Both the position numbers and the translations under genes were made by a program. From NCBI RefSeq assembly GCF_013348785.1, contig NZ_CP054691.1, positions 310,001-374,000 on the forward strand: DNA of 64,000 nt, written 5' to 3'. Position 1 is the stretch's first letter. Every line of letters starts with the position of its first letter. Below the pieces are notes generated by a model. That model was not told where the DNA came from. It made no database searches and saw nothing but the letters and a program-made list of their open reading frames with translations. This document shows, piece by piece, positions 36,885-46,136 of the stretch. This DNA comes from Gordonia sp. X0973 (GTDB taxonomy: Bacteria > Actinomycetota > Actinomycetes > Mycobacteriales > Mycobacteriaceae).

Positions 36885-39512
36885 TCAGGACACGCTGTCG
36901 TGTCTCTCGTCGATGAGCGCGGCTAACTCGCTTCGATTGGAACAGTCCGTCTTGGTCATCGCGCGGTAGATATGACCCTCGACGGTTCGCGACGACAATC
37001 CCAGGCGATCGGCGATCTCCCGGTTGGAGAGCCCCTGTGCGACCTGCGCGACGATCTCGGCTTCCCGCCGCGTCAGCTCTGCCGGTGCGGTCATGGCCCG
37101 CAGAGCGGGGGTGCTGAAGCCGCGGTCGGCGGCCGTCCGAGCGGCGGCGTCTCCGGCCAGCTGGGCTTGTCCTCGACGATCGGCCGCGCGGAACAGCACC
37201 GCGGCCTGCGCGGCGGCGTCGACGGCGGCCACACTGTCACCCATGGCGGTCCAATCGTGGGAACACTCCCAGAGGCCGTCGGCGTCGCGATCGGCCAGTG
37301 CCCGTGCATGGCGGGCGGCGAGAGGCGGTCGGGGGCCGTCGGTGAGGTGGGCGAGTTCGGCCAGGCGTACGGCTGTCGACGCATCGCCCCATTGGGTGGC
37401 GTGCTGCAATGCGAGGACCTCGTTGCCCGACTCCCCGCGGTCCCGGGCGAGTTCGGCTGCAGCGCCCGCACAGGCGATCGCTTGGGACACTTGTCCGGCG
37501 GCTGCGGCGGCCCAGCCTCGGGAGACGAGCAGCTCGGTGTCGACATAGGCGATGGCCGGGTGCGGGTGATCGGCGATCCACGCGTGGTGCTCGGCGGCGC
37601 GCTCGGTGTTGCCGGCCATCGCGTACAGCGCGGCAAGGCGGTTGCGGCACGCGTATTCCCAGCCGGGTGTTGCGCGCGGGTCGTCGGCGAGCCGCGCGAC
37701 CACGCCGCGGATACAGTCCGTCGCCTCGGTGACTTCGCCCCGGAAGTAGGCGGCGTAGCCGCGCATGTAGGTGGTGAGCGTGCGAGCGAAGCCGGGTAGA
37801 TCGTCGGCCTCGGTGCTGTAGGTGTCGGCTATCTCCGTGGCAGTCGTGAGATCGCCGGCGATCGCGTGGGCTTGCAGTTCGAGCGTCATCAGGGTGTAGC
37901 GGATCGAGCCGGGCACGCTGATCGCGGCATCCTCGTGGGCTCGGCGGCGGAACTCGTCGAGGCGCGTGTAGTGACCCATGGCGCCCAGGCTGATCGTGCG
38001 GCCCATTGCGCAGAAGATGTGGGGCATCCCGATGAGCGAGGGGTCCTCGAGTGCCTCGGCGGTCAGTCGGAGCGCGTCGTCGTGGTGGCCGAGGTAGGAG
38101 GCGAAGGCGCCGCGCAACGAGATCAGCGTGGACAGGTTGGTGTCGGGTTCTGCCGCCGCTATCGCATCGGCGAGGATGCGTTCCGCCTCGTCGGGGCGTT
38201 GCATGACCCAGAAACGGTTTCCCGCGTACATGTAGGCCAGGAGCATCGTCTGATCGGGGGAGAGATCGGGCCGCGCGAGCAGGGCCGCCAATGCCCGGTC
38301 CGCCTCGGCGCCCTGGTTGGCGGTCGTGAGGTGGTAGGCGAGCATCATTTCGGCGGGGAAGCCACCACCCGCGTCGATGGCCGCTCGCGCCAGGGTCAAT
38401 GTCAGATCGAGATCGCACCACGCGGACGCCGCGGCGGCCCCGGCGAGATAGAGACCGGGGTCGTGGGCCGCACCGGACTCCATCGCGGCAACCGCCCGCA
38501 GCATCGCGTCGCGCGGGTTGCCGCTGGGATGGGCGCCGAGCGCGTCGGCGACCGCACTCTGCAGCCGGGATCGCCGCAATCGACCCATCCGCTGCAGCCG
38601 CACCTCGGCGTAGAGCGGATGCACCAGGCGAGCGGTGCCGGTTTCCGCGTCGACGACGACGAGGTGATCGGCAACCGCGCGTTCGACGTCGGCGGTGGAC
38701 AGCCCGTGCACGCTTCCGAGCGCGTCGACGCCCAACGTGCCGGCGATGGCGAGCACGTCGACGAGTTCGGTGGTCGTCTCGTCGAGACGGCCCAGTTGCG
38801 CGCCGATCAATTCGGTGAGCGAGTCGGCCACCGACGGTCCGCCGTCCCACACCCATTCGCCGCCGGCATCGCGGGCGAGCTTGCCCGACGCGACGTCGGC
38901 CGTGGTGATCTCGCGAACGTAGAGCAGGTTGCCGGAAGTGAGTTTCCACAGTTCCTGGGCCGTCTGGCGGTGCAGCCGACCCCCGAGTACCCCCGCCAGC
39001 AGGTCTTCGGTTTCGGTAACGCTCAACGACGCCAACGGCAGGTGGTCGACGTTCGGGTCGCGGTGCATCGCGACGATCGGGTCGGGAGCGTCGGACAGGG
39101 TCCGCAGGGCGACGACGACCGATGCGAGTCGACGGCTGGCGAGACGGTTGACGACGGTCGCGGATACGTCGTCGAGCCACTGCGCGTCGTCGACGAGGAC
39201 CAGTGGTGGAGCCGTGCCGGGAGTACGGTCGCCCGCGATCGTCGCCAGTACGGACTCGATGAGGAGGGCGGGGTCGGGCGGGGCCGTGCCGAGCCAGGAC
39301 GATGTCGCGCCGAACGGGATATCCCTGGTGGCGGCGAATCCGGTGATCCGAATGACGCGCCGTTTGGCTTGCGCGGCAAGCTCTTCCAACAGTCGTGACT
39401 TGCCGACGCCGGCGTCCCCGGTCACGATGACGCTGCGCGCGCCGGACTTCAACGCCTCGAGCAGCGCATCCAGTTCGTTTTCCCGCCCCGTCAGCGGCCA
39501 GTGATCGACCAC
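36885..39512 (-). CDS. LAL-type LuxR-family transcriptional regulator with AAA ATPase
   Basis: An 875-residue regulator. Walker A is G-D-A-G-V-G-K-S at 32-39 and Walker B is V-L-V-D-D-A-Q-W-L-D. A long TPR-like helical region occupies about 330-800. The LuxR HTH is at the C-terminus: L-T-R-R-E-A-E-I-V, G-L-S-N-R-E-I-A, L-S-S-R-T-V-E-G-H-I. Such large ATP-binding regulators respond to nucleotide and small-molecule signals. The arrangement is not that of M. tuberculosis, so it looks inserted between the 6C/lipase region and the Tad operon, from which it is divergent by 160 bases. Target genes unknown. Confidence 0.92.
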   Translation of the reverse strand: MVDHWPLTGRENELDALLEALKSGARSVIVTGDAGVGKSRLLEELAAQAKRRVIRITGFAATRDIPFGATSSWLGTAPPDPALLIESVLATIAGDRTPGTAPPLVLVDDAQWLDDVSATVVNRLASRRLASVVVALRTLSDAPDPIVAMHRDPNVDHLPLASLSVTETEDLLAGVLGGRLHRQTAQELWKLTSGNLLYVREITTADVASGKLARDAGGEWVWDGGPSVADSLTELIGAQLGRLDETTTELVDVLAIAGTLGVDALGSVHGLSTADVERAVADHLVVVDAETGTARLVHPLYAEVRLQRMGRLRRSRLQSAVADALGAHPSGNPRDAMLRAVAAMESGAAHDPGLYLAGAAAASAWCDLDLTLTLARAAIDAGGGFPAEMMLAYHLTTANQGAEADRALAALLARPDLSPDQTMLLAYMYAGNRFWVMQRPDEAERILADAIAAAEPDTNLSTLISLRGAFASYLGHHDDALRLTAEALEDPSLIGMPHIFCAMGRTISLGAMGHYTRLDEFRRRAHEDAAISVPGSIRYTLMTLELQAHAIAGDLTTATEIADTYSTEADDLPGFARTLTTYMRGYAAYFRGEVTEATDCIRGVVARLADDPRATPGWEYACRNRLAALYAMAGNTERAAEHHAWIADHPHPAIAYVDTELLVSRGWAAAAAGQVSQAIACAGAAAELARDRGESGNEVLALQHATQWGDASTAVRLAELAHLTDGPRPPLAARHARALADRDADGLWECSHDWTAMGDSVAAVDAAAQAAVLFRAADRRGQAQLAGDAAARTAADRGFSTPALRAMTAPAELTRREAEIVAQVAQGLSNREIADRLGLSSRTVEGHIYRAMTKTDCSNRSELAALIDERHDSVS

Positions 39513-39673
39513 CCACGTACTTTATCGCCGTTTTCACGGCGCTACCGCGTGTCGCCTGCTTCCCACCCGCCGCGGCCGCCGACTTGCGCACAGTTCGCCG
39601 CCATCCACAGGGCAGTGCTGTTGGTGGCCTTCTGCGGGCGTCGGAGTCGCGACGTCGGACCACACTCCGGGGT

Positions 39674-40726
39674 ATGAGCGAATTGCTGGTGATGGTCGAA
39701 CCGGAGATGGTCGACGACGTCGGTCGGTGCGCGGCCGCGGCGGGCTACGCGATTGTGCCCGGCGATCCCGCCGACTGCGCGGCCGAGTGGCTGCGCGCCG
39801 ACGCGGTGGTCGTCGACGATGTCGCGGTCGCGGTCCTCGGTGGGGCGATGCTCCCGCGCCGGTCCGGTGTGTTCCTGGTGTGCCCGCCGCAGACTCCGCC
39901 CAGCGTGTGGCGGGCGGCTATGGCGGTCGGAGTCGGCGAGGGATTCGAGCTGCCGGCGCACGAGGAGGGATTGGTCTGCGCGCTGAGCGAGTCGCGGTTT
40001 CCCGCTCGCGGCGACGGCAAGGTGCTGGCGGTCCTCGGCGGGCACGGCGGGGCCGGTGCGACGACGCTCGCCGCGGTGGCGGGGATGGCAGCGGCACGCG
40101 GCAATGTCGAACGGGCGACGTTGCTGATCAGCCCCGACGAGATCGGGTCGGGGGCAGACCTGCTGCTCGGGATCGAGAACGCAGACGGCGTGCGGGCGCG
40201 CGATCTGAACGCGGTCGGCGGAAGGTTGAGTCACTCGGCGCTGCACGAGGCGCTTCCCCGCGCGCAAACGCTACGGGTACTCGCGGCCGGGCGCGGCGCC
40301 GATCGCCCGGTGCGGGCCGAGTCGGTGGTTGCCGCGGTCGACGCCGGTCGCATGGGCGGCGACATCGTCGTCGTCGACGTTCCGCGGACCCGCGCCGAGA
40401 TGCGCGACGAACTGCTGCGCCGGGCCGATCTGGTCATCCTGTTGTGTCAGGCCAACCTGCCCGCGATCGCCGCCGCCCGGGCCACCGGCGAGAGCCTGCC
40501 CGGCCCGCCTTGCCCGGTCGAGCTGGTGCTGCGCGGACCGGCACCCGGCGGGCTGCGCGCCGAGGAGATGGCGCGGGCGGTGCGCGCCCCACTATTGGGT
40601 AGCTATCGATCCGACCCGTCACTGCCCAAGCAGTTGGAGAGTCGCCCGCTGCGGCTGCGGGAGCGCAGCCCGCTCGGTGTGATCGGCCGTCGCCTGTGCG
40701 CGCGCCTCGACGAGGTGACCGCGTGA
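39674..40726 (+). CDS. ssd: Ssd/CpaE-like septum-site/pilus-localisation ATPase homologue
   Basis: A 350-residue MinD/ParA-superfamily protein heading the Tad operon, as Rv3660c (Ssd) does in M. tuberculosis. The N-terminal 110 residues form a receiver-like domain. The deviant P-loop G-G-H-G-G-A-G-A-T-T at 122-131 lacks the Walker Lys (Ala at 129), a feature I expect in this subfamily. Ssd in mycobacteria affects septum placement and stress responses; TadZ/CpaE relatives place the pilus machine. ATG at 39674; GTGA overlap with tadA. Confidence 0.88.
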   Translation: MSELLVMVEPEMVDDVGRCAAAAGYAIVPGDPADCAAEWLRADAVVVDDVAVAVLGGAMLPRRSGVFLVCPPQTPPSVWRAAMAVGVGEGFELPAHEEGLVCALSESRFPARGDGKVLAVLGGHGGAGATTLAAVAGMAAARGNVERATLLISPDEIGSGADLLLGIENADGVRARDLNAVGGRLSHSALHEALPRAQTLRVLAAGRGADRPVRAESVVAAVDAGRMGGDIVVVDVPRTRAEMRDELLRRADLVILLCQANLPAIAAARATGESLPGPPCPVELVLRGPAPGGLRAEEMARAVRAPLLGSYRSDPSLPKQLESRPLRLRERSPLGVIGRRLCARLDEVTA

Positions 40727-41910
40727 GCGCGCCGGTGGTCGCCTCGTCACTCGTCGACCGGGTCCGGGAGCGTCTGGCGCAGACGGCCGGGGTATCGGGA
40801 CCGCCGTCGGTCGAGTCGATCGCCGCGGCCATCCGGGCCGAATCCGGCGGGGTCCTCGGCGATACCGATCTACTCGCGACGCTGCGTCATCTGCAGACCG
40901 AGTTCGTCGGAGCCGGGCCGCTGGAGGCACTGCTCGCCGACGCCGCCACCACCGACATCCTGGTGGTCGGGCCGGATGCGGTGTGGGTGGACGCCGGTGC
41001 GGGTCTGGTGCGCGAGCCGTCGGTCGGGTTCGACGACGAGGCGGCGGTCCGTCGACTGGCGGCCCGGTTGGCGCTCGGTGCCGGCCGTCGCCTCGACGAT
41101 GCGCAGCCGTGGGTCGACGGACAGTTGCGCGACATCGGTCGCCACGGCGTGACGGTGCGACTGCATGCCGTGATCCCGCCGATCGCGGCGGACGGAACGT
41201 GTCTGTCCTTGCGGGTGCTGCGGCCCGCGCAGCAGGATTTCGCCTCACTGGTGGCGGGTGGTGCGGTGCCGACGGAGGTGCGCGACCTGATCGTCGACGT
41301 GGTCCGGATGCGGCTGGCCTTCCTCGTCGCCGGCGGCACGGGTGCAGGCAAGACCACGCTGCTCAACAGTTTGCTCGGCCTCGTCGGGACATCCGAGCGG
41401 ATCGTGTGCGTCGAAGATGCGCCGGAGTTGCGCCCGCAGCATCCGCATGTCGTGCGACTGGTCGCCCGCGCAGCCAACGCGGAGGGCGCTGGCGAGGTCC
41501 CGCTGCGCACGCTGGTCCGGCAGGCGTTGCGGATGCGCCCGGACCGCATCGTCGTCGGTGAGGTGCGCGGCGCGGAGGTCGTCGACTTGTTGGCCGCCCT
41601 CAACACCGGGCATGACGGCGGCGCGGGGACCGTGCATGCCAACTCCGCCGCAGAGGTGCCTGCTCGATTGGAGGCGCTCGCCGCACTCGGCGGACTGGAG
41701 CGATTCGCCCTGCACAGCCAGCTGGCCGCGGCGGTCCAGGTCGTGTTCGTCGTCGGGCGGGACGGCGGCGGCGTGCGGGCGTTGACTCAGATCGGGTTGG
41801 TGCGGCGCGGTCGTGACGGTCTAGTGGAGATCGCACCGGTGTGGCTGCGCGACAAGGGGTTTCAGCCTTCGCATGGAGAGCTGTGCCGGTTGCTGGCGGA
41901 GCGGTCATGA
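40723..41910 (+). CDS. tadA: Tad secretion ATPase TadA (CpaF-like)
   Basis: A 395-residue VirB11/GspE-like hexameric ATPase that powers assembly of Tad (Flp) pili. Walker A is G-G-T-G-A-G-K-T-T at 204-212. The Asp box (V-C-V-E-D-A-P-E-L), Walker B (V-V-G-E-V-R-G-A-E) and His box (H-D-G-G-A-G-T-V-H-A-N) follow in order. GTG start overlaps the ssd stop; tadB start overlaps its stop (ATGA). All genes from ssd to tadC are linked by 4-base overlaps. Confidence 0.96.
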   Translation: MSAPVVASSLVDRVRERLAQTAGVSGPPSVESIAAAIRAESGGVLGDTDLLATLRHLQTEFVGAGPLEALLADAATTDILVVGPDAVWVDAGAGLVREPSVGFDDEAAVRRLAARLALGAGRRLDDAQPWVDGQLRDIGRHGVTVRLHAVIPPIAADGTCLSLRVLRPAQQDFASLVAGGAVPTEVRDLIVDVVRMRLAFLVAGGTGAGKTTLLNSLLGLVGTSERIVCVEDAPELRPQHPHVVRLVARAANAEGAGEVPLRTLVRQALRMRPDRIVVGEVRGAEVVDLLAALNTGHDGGAGTVHANSAAEVPARLEALAALGGLERFALHSQLAAAVQVVFVVGRDGGGVRALTQIGLVRRGRDGLVEIAPVWLRDKGFQPSHGELCRLLAERS

Positions 41911-42701
41911 GCGGTGTCGGGTGGATATGTCTCGCGGTGGCCGCGCTGGTCGGTCCGCGACCGCGCGGGCATTTCCGGTTCTGGGGTATTGCCGGAGCCG
42001 GCACTCCTGTACCCCCGGCACGAGATGGGCGGTGCGCCGTCCTTCCCGTCGCGGTGGCCTGTGTAGCCGTCGCGGCGCTCGTCGGGTCACCGGCGGTTCT
42101 GGTCGCGGTGGGTATCGCGGGTGCCGCGGTGGTGTGGATGGCGCGCCGCGCGGCCCGGGAGCGCGAGGCGGCTGCGCGCGAGGCCGCGGTTCTGCAGGCG
42201 ACCGCCGCCGTGATCGCCGAACTCTCGGTCGGCTCGACACCCTCGGCTGCCTGCGCGACGGCCGCGGCGGAGATCCGGATCGACGATCCCACGTCGGCTG
42301 TTGGTGCCGATCTCGCCGCGTTGGCGGCCCGGGTACAACTCGGTGGCGATGTCGCTGCGACGTCGGCCGGCGCGGCGGCGGTGATCGCCCAGTCGTGGGC
42401 GGTGGCGGCCCGGTTCGGGCTGCCGCTGGCGGAACTCCTAGTGAGCCGTCGTGCCGATCTCGTCGAGCGGCAGCGGTTCGCGGCTCGGACCAAAGCGGGG
42501 TTGGCGGGTCCGCGGGCGACGGCTCGGGTGCTCGCGGTCCTTCCGGTATTCGGGATCGTCATGGGGCAGGCAATCGGCGCGGATCCGATCGGGGTACTCC
42601 TGGCGCCGGGTGTCGGCGGAATCCTGCTGGTGGCGGGCACGGCACTCGCGGCAGTCGGCGTGGCGTGGTCCGAGCGGATCATCGAGCGGGCGATCCGATG
42701 A
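41907..42701 (+). CDS. tadB: Tad platform protein TadB-like
   Basis: A 264-residue membrane protein with TM helices near 1-17, 43-73, 205-225 and 232-250 around a cytoplasmic helical domain of the GspF/T2SSF type. It forms the inner-membrane platform on which TadA acts, together with TadC. The initial region is Gly/Arg-rich and unusually short. Overlaps tadA and tadC by 4 bases each. Confidence 0.88.
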   Translation: MSGVGWICLAVAALVGPRPRGHFRFWGIAGAGTPVPPARDGRCAVLPVAVACVAVAALVGSPAVLVAVGIAGAAVVWMARRAAREREAAAREAAVLQATAAVIAELSVGSTPSAACATAAAEIRIDDPTSAVGADLAALAARVQLGGDVAATSAGAAAVIAQSWAVAARFGLPLAELLVSRRADLVERQRFAARTKAGLAGPRATARVLAVLPVFGIVMGQAIGADPIGVLLAPGVGGILLVAGTALAAVGVAWSERIIERAIR

Positions 42702-43258
42702 GTGTGGCGGCGGTGTTGCTCGCCGCGGCATTGCTCGCGATGCCGCCGGTGACTGCGCCGCTGCGACGGCTCGACCGATCGGTCCCGACGCACACGGAGT
42801 CGGCGCCGATGACAGGTGGACCCTTCGACGAGGCGGCAGCCTGCGAATTGCTCGCGGTATGCCTGCGCAGCGGGCTGTCGACGGCACGAGCCGTTGCGGC
42901 CGTTGCGGCGTCGACCTCCGGCGATCTGGCCGCGGCATTGGGGCGAGTCGCCGAGCTGCTGGCCCTCGGCACGGATGCACCCTACGCCTGGACGCTCGGT
43001 GCGGGCGGGTCGAGTCTTGCCGACGTGTCGGCGCTGGTGCGGCGGACATCCTCGTCGGGTGCCGCGTTCGCTGCCGGGCTCGACGAGCTGGCACGGCGAC
43101 GTCGGGAGGATGCGCAGGACGCGGCGCTCGCCGAGGCCGAACGGGCCGGTGTGCGGATCAGTGCGCCGCTGGGCTTGTGTTTCCTGCCGGCCTTCGTGGT
43201 GGTGGGTATCGCGCCGGTGGTCGTCGGGCTCGCCTCGACGGTGCTCGCGGGGGTGTGA
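42698..43258 (+). CDS. tadC: Tad platform protein TadC-like
   Basis: A 186-residue GspF-domain protein with TM helices at the N-terminus (about 2-20) and near the C-terminus (about 158-182). The cytoplasmic domain reads C-L-R-S-G-L-S-T-A-R-A-V through A-G-L-D-E-L-A-R-R-R, a typical half-GspF. It is shorter than classical TadC, as in mycobacteria. Followed after 57 bases by the flp-like gene. Confidence 0.86.
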   Translation: MSVAAVLLAAALLAMPPVTAPLRRLDRSVPTHTESAPMTGGPFDEAAACELLAVCLRSGLSTARAVAAVAASTSGDLAAALGRVAELLALGTDAPYAWTLGAGGSSLADVSALVRRTSSSGAAFAAGLDELARRRREDAQDAALAEAERAGVRISAPLGLCFLPAFVVVGIAPVVVGLASTVLAGV

Positions 43259-43315
43259 GGCGGGTTCGGAACGGACTTGGCGGACCGACGGTCGGGCCGC
43301 AGGAGGGGGAATGAG

Positions 43316-43510
43316 ATGGCACCGCAGATGATCCGGTTTGTCCGGGAGATGTGGCGCGACGACTCCGGCATGAGCACGGTCGAGTACGCGATCGGGACGA
43401 TCGCTGCCGCCGGTTTCGGGGCGTTGCTCTACACGGTGGTCACCGGCGACAACATCGTGGGGGCGTTGACGAACATCATCGCCAAGGCGCTTTCGACGAC
43501 GGTCGGGTGA
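43316..43510 (+). CDS. Flp-like pilin, DUF4244 (Rv3656c-like)
   Basis: A 64-residue prepilin-like protein. A basic/acidic leader M-W-R-D-D-S-G-M is followed by S-T-V-E-Y-A-I-G-T-I-A-A-A-G-F-G, with the Glu five residues after the Gly-x boundary as in Flp/type IV pilins, and one TM helix. It is the likely structural pilin. Strong ribosome-binding site AGGAGGGGGA. The tadE-like gene overlaps its stop (GTGA). Confidence 0.92.
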   Translation: MAPQMIRFVREMWRDDSGMSTVEYAIGTIAAAGFGALLYTVVTGDNIVGALTNIIAKALSTTVG

Positions 43511-43923
43511 GATCACGGCGGGTATCGCGGCGTGGGCGTCTGCGGCGGTTGTGGCGCGACGACTCCGGCATGGCAACCGTCGAGGCGGCGTATGCGATCG
43601 CGGCCATCGCGGTGGTGCTGCTCGTGTGCGTCGGGGCCTTGGCGGCGATGACGTCGGCCGTTCGGTGCACCGATGCGGCGCGGGAGGTCGCGCGGCTGAC
43701 CGCGGCCGGGGATTCGAGGGCGCACACTGTCGGCGCCGCGGTCGCACCGAAAGACGCGCGTATCTCGGTCACGGTCAGCGGCGGGCGGGTCGTCGTCGTG
43801 GTCGAGGCCGATGCGGCCCTGCTGCCGATGCTGACGGTGAGCGGGCGTGCGGTGGCGGCGATGGAACCCGACGGGGAGGGAGACGATGCGCCCGCGGGCG
43901 TGGGTGCGCCGACTGATCGCTGA
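43507..43923 (+). CDS. TadE-like minor pilin (Rv3655c-like)
   Basis: A 138-residue pseudopilin. The N-terminus W-R-D-D-S-G-M-A-T-V-E-A-A-Y-A-I-A repeats the leader motif of the upstream pilin and fits the TadE pattern (G-x-x-x-V-E). One TM helix is followed by a small external domain. The next gene begins inside its 3' end (43886), so the two are tightly coupled. Confidence 0.88.
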   Translation: MRSRRVSRRGRLRRLWRDDSGMATVEAAYAIAAIAVVLLVCVGALAAMTSAVRCTDAAREVARLTAAGDSRAHTVGAAVAPKDARISVTVSGGRVVVVVEADAALLPMLTVSGRAVAAMEPDGEGDDAPAGVGAPTDR

Positions 43924-44278
43924 CGACGAGGGCGCGGCCACCATCGTCGGCGTGGCGGTGGTCGCGTGTCTGGTCGCGCTCACCGCGATGCTCATGTACC
44001 TGGGGTCGGCGGTGGTGGCGCGGCATCGAGTGGCGTCGGCCGCCGACCTCGCGGCGCTGGCAGCGGCCTCGGCGTTGATGACCGCCGACGGTGAGCCGTG
44101 CGTCGTCGCGGAGCACGTGGTGCGGGCCCAGGGCGACGTGGCGATGCGGGTGGAACTGTGCCGGATCGACGGGGAATTCGTCGACCTGACGGTCGCCGCG
44201 AAGGTCGGGTTGGGGCCGTTCGGTCTTCAGACCGCGCGGGCAAGCGCTCGGGCCGGTCCGGAGCGCGGCGGCGTCTGA
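43886..44278 (+). CDS. TadE/TadG-related pseudopilin (Rv3654c-like)
   Basis: A 130-residue protein. D-D-E-G-A-A-T-I-V-G precedes one TM helix, followed by R-H-R-V-A-S-A-A-D-L-A-A-L-A-A-A-S-A, the TadG-like signature after the anchor. It is the last gene of the operon. ATG at 43886 is chosen for GGGGAGGGAGA just upstream, giving a 38-base overlap with the tadE-like gene. The protein lacks the large VWA part of true TadG. Confidence 0.86.
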   Translation: MRPRAWVRRLIADDEGAATIVGVAVVACLVALTAMLMYLGSAVVARHRVASAADLAALAAASALMTADGEPCVVAEHVVRAQGDVAMRVELCRIDGEFVDLTVAAKVGLGPFGLQTARASARAGPERGGV

Positions 44279-44284
44279 TCGCTT

Positions 44285-44329
44285 AGCGCAACGGATCGGT
44301 GTTCGTCTGTGGTCCAGATCGGTTGCGCT
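44285..44329. terminator. Bidirectional hairpin between the Tad operon and the lipoprotein gene
   Basis: AGCGCAACGGATC and GATCGGTTGCGCT form a 13-bp stem with one mismatch and a 19-base loop, between two convergent genes. There is no T-run, so termination would be intrinsic-weak or Rho-aided. Confidence 0.6.
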
Positions 44330-44356
44330 GACCAGCACCGCTGATGTCGACGGCCG

Positions 44357-44863
44357 TCAGGCCCCGCATATCCCGGCGCGTCCCGCGGTGTCGTCGCAGT
44401 ACGTCACCCCGGCGAGAGTCACGACCTGCCCACCGTCCTGCGAGGAGAGTGCGCCGGTGAGGACCTGCCCGGGATAGTAGAGGGGTGCCCCGTCGCCGAC
44501 GACCTTCGTCTTTCGCACCAGGGTGACGGCGATGCCAGACCCGGAACCCGTCCAGGTGACGTCCCACACCGTTCCGTTCATGGCGCCACTGAACACACTG
44601 AGCGAACCCGTTCCGTCGCTGTTCAGATTGAGTTGACGGGTGTGTCCCGGCCACTTGCCGACGTACTGAGACGGCAGCGTCGCAACGGGTGGCGGTTGCG
44701 TCGCCGTCGTGGTGGGCGCAGCACTCGTGGGAGCCGGCGCCGTGGCGGTCACCGTCTTGGTCACCACCGTTGTGGTGGCGCTCGAATCGGCATGGTCTTT
44801 CGTGCCGCAGGCGGCCGCGAGCAGCAGGACCGGAACCGCGCAGGCCGTGATGACTTTCCGCAT
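44357..44863 (-). CDS. Secreted lipoprotein
   Basis: A 168-residue precursor with a lipobox L-A-A-A-C at about 15-19, so the mature N-terminus is a lipidated Cys. A Thr/Ala/Pro-rich linker (T-T-T-V-V-T-K-T-V-T-A-T) precedes a compact domain with W-P-G-H-T-R-Q-L-N-L-N-S-D-G-T-G and two later Cys. The domain resembles small beta-barrel lipoproteins of mycobacteria, without a named family. Lies 76 bases downstream of the arylsulfotransferase-like gene on the same strand. Confidence 0.8.
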   Translation of the reverse strand: MRKVITACAVPVLLLAAACGTKDHADSSATTTVVTKTVTATAPAPTSAAPTTTATQPPPVATLPSQYVGKWPGHTRQLNLNSDGTGSLSVFSGAMNGTVWDVTWTGSGSGIAVTLVRKTKVVGDGAPLYYPGQVLTGALSSQDGGQVVTLAGVTYCDDTAGRAGICGA

Positions 44864-44939
44864 GGCTAACACATTTCCCCTCCGCTGGCCGTCGGTCAAC
44901 GCGTGATGTCCGCCGGGCGCATCCCGTGGTCGCGTGAGC

Positions 44940-46136
44940 TCACGGATTCCACGCCTCGAGGAAGGCGCGGTAGCTGCCGACCGGAAGCGAGGCGTCGTAG
45001 ACCAGGCGCCCGGCACCGTCGAACTCGGAGATCCGCGGGGCGATGCCCCACCCGACGAACTGATGGCCGTCGGGCAGCGTCTGCACGTTGCCCATCGCGA
45101 ACGCCGTCACCCCGGCCGGGTGGTGGCGGTCGTGCACCAGGCTGGCCCGACCGTGCACCGCGTCGATGTCGATCGTCATCGCACTCGACGTCCCGCGCGT
45201 ATCCGTACCGCTCGAGTTGTTGTTGAACAGGGTGATCGTGTGCGGGCCGACGAACTCCGCGTCGTGCTGGAAGGCGAATTCGACGCCGGGGGCGCGCAAG
45301 GTCGGTCGCTTGCCGCCCAGGCGCCAGACGATCGCCCCGGTGCGGGGGTTCACCTCGTACACGGTGGCCGTGTTGCGCATCGAGATGATCAGGTTTCCGG
45401 AGGGCGCCAACGCGATCGAGTTCATGTGGAACGGGTCGAACGGTGCGCCCGGCCCGACGCCACGCGGCGACTCGCTGTCGGTCAGCGGCACGTGTTGCGA
45501 CGCCCGCCATCGGGCCAGCACCCGGCCGCTGTTCACGTCGACCACCGAGGCGATGCAATCGAGCATCGTGCCCCGCGCCGGGCCGCCGATCGAGCGCAGG
45601 TCCGCGGTCATCGGTTGGTAGGAGGTGATCAGCGCCCGACCGTCAGCCGTGAGCCGGAACTCGTGGACATCCGAACTCAGACCACCACCGGGACCGAGGC
45701 GCTTGATGATCCGCACCGGCCCGGGCTTGGCTTCGGCGATGACGTCGTGCCCGGTGCCGTGGCCGCCGTTCGACGAGCCCTGCCACCAGGTGAGCACCTT
45801 TCGCCCGTTGAGGGTCTGCATCCGGAAGTTGGCCACGCCCTGACCGCGCGGCGCGGTGTATTGCCAGACGACGCGCCCCGACTTCGTCGCGATCACATTC
45901 GACGCCGGGTTGGCCATGCCGGGCACCGCGGGGATGACGGCTGCTGCGCTCATCCCCGTCGAATAGAAGACGTAGCCCGGTGCCCCGCCGCGGTCCACGT
46001 GCACGGTGTACGCCGGCGGGCCGATCGGCAGCGACGGCAGCGGTGCCGCGCTCGCCGGAGCCGCGACCGCCACCGCGGACAGCAGTGCGACGGCGGGGAG
46101 CAACCAGGCCGACCGGCGGATTCGCGTGGGTTTCAT
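44940..46136 (-). CDS. Secreted arylsulfotransferase-like (ASST) beta-propeller protein
   Basis: A 398-residue exported protein (signal peptide about 1-30, ending A-S-A-A). The repeated blades and the motifs V-V-W-Q-Y, D-V-H-E-F-R, F-H-M-N-S-I-A, R-N-T-A-T-V-Y and Q-H-D-A-E-F fit the Arylsulfotran_2 family. H-E-F and H-M-N occur at places where the family has its conserved His. Enzymatic members move sulfate between phenolic compounds, but many actinobacterial members are uncharacterised. ATG at 46136. Confidence 0.82.
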   Translation of the reverse strand: MKPTRIRRSAWLLPAVALLSAVAVAAPASAAPLPSLPIGPPAYTVHVDRGGAPGYVFYSTGMSAAAVIPAVPGMANPASNVIATKSGRVVWQYTAPRGQGVANFRMQTLNGRKVLTWWQGSSNGGHGTGHDVIAEAKPGPVRIIKRLGPGGGLSSDVHEFRLTADGRALITSYQPMTADLRSIGGPARGTMLDCIASVVDVNSGRVLARWRASQHVPLTDSESPRGVGPGAPFDPFHMNSIALAPSGNLIISMRNTATVYEVNPRTGAIVWRLGGKRPTLRAPGVEFAFQHDAEFVGPHTITLFNNNSSGTDTRGTSSAMTIDIDAVHGRASLVHDRHHPAGVTAFAMGNVQTLPDGHQFVGWGIAPRISEFDGAGRLVYDASLPVGSYRAFLEAWNP

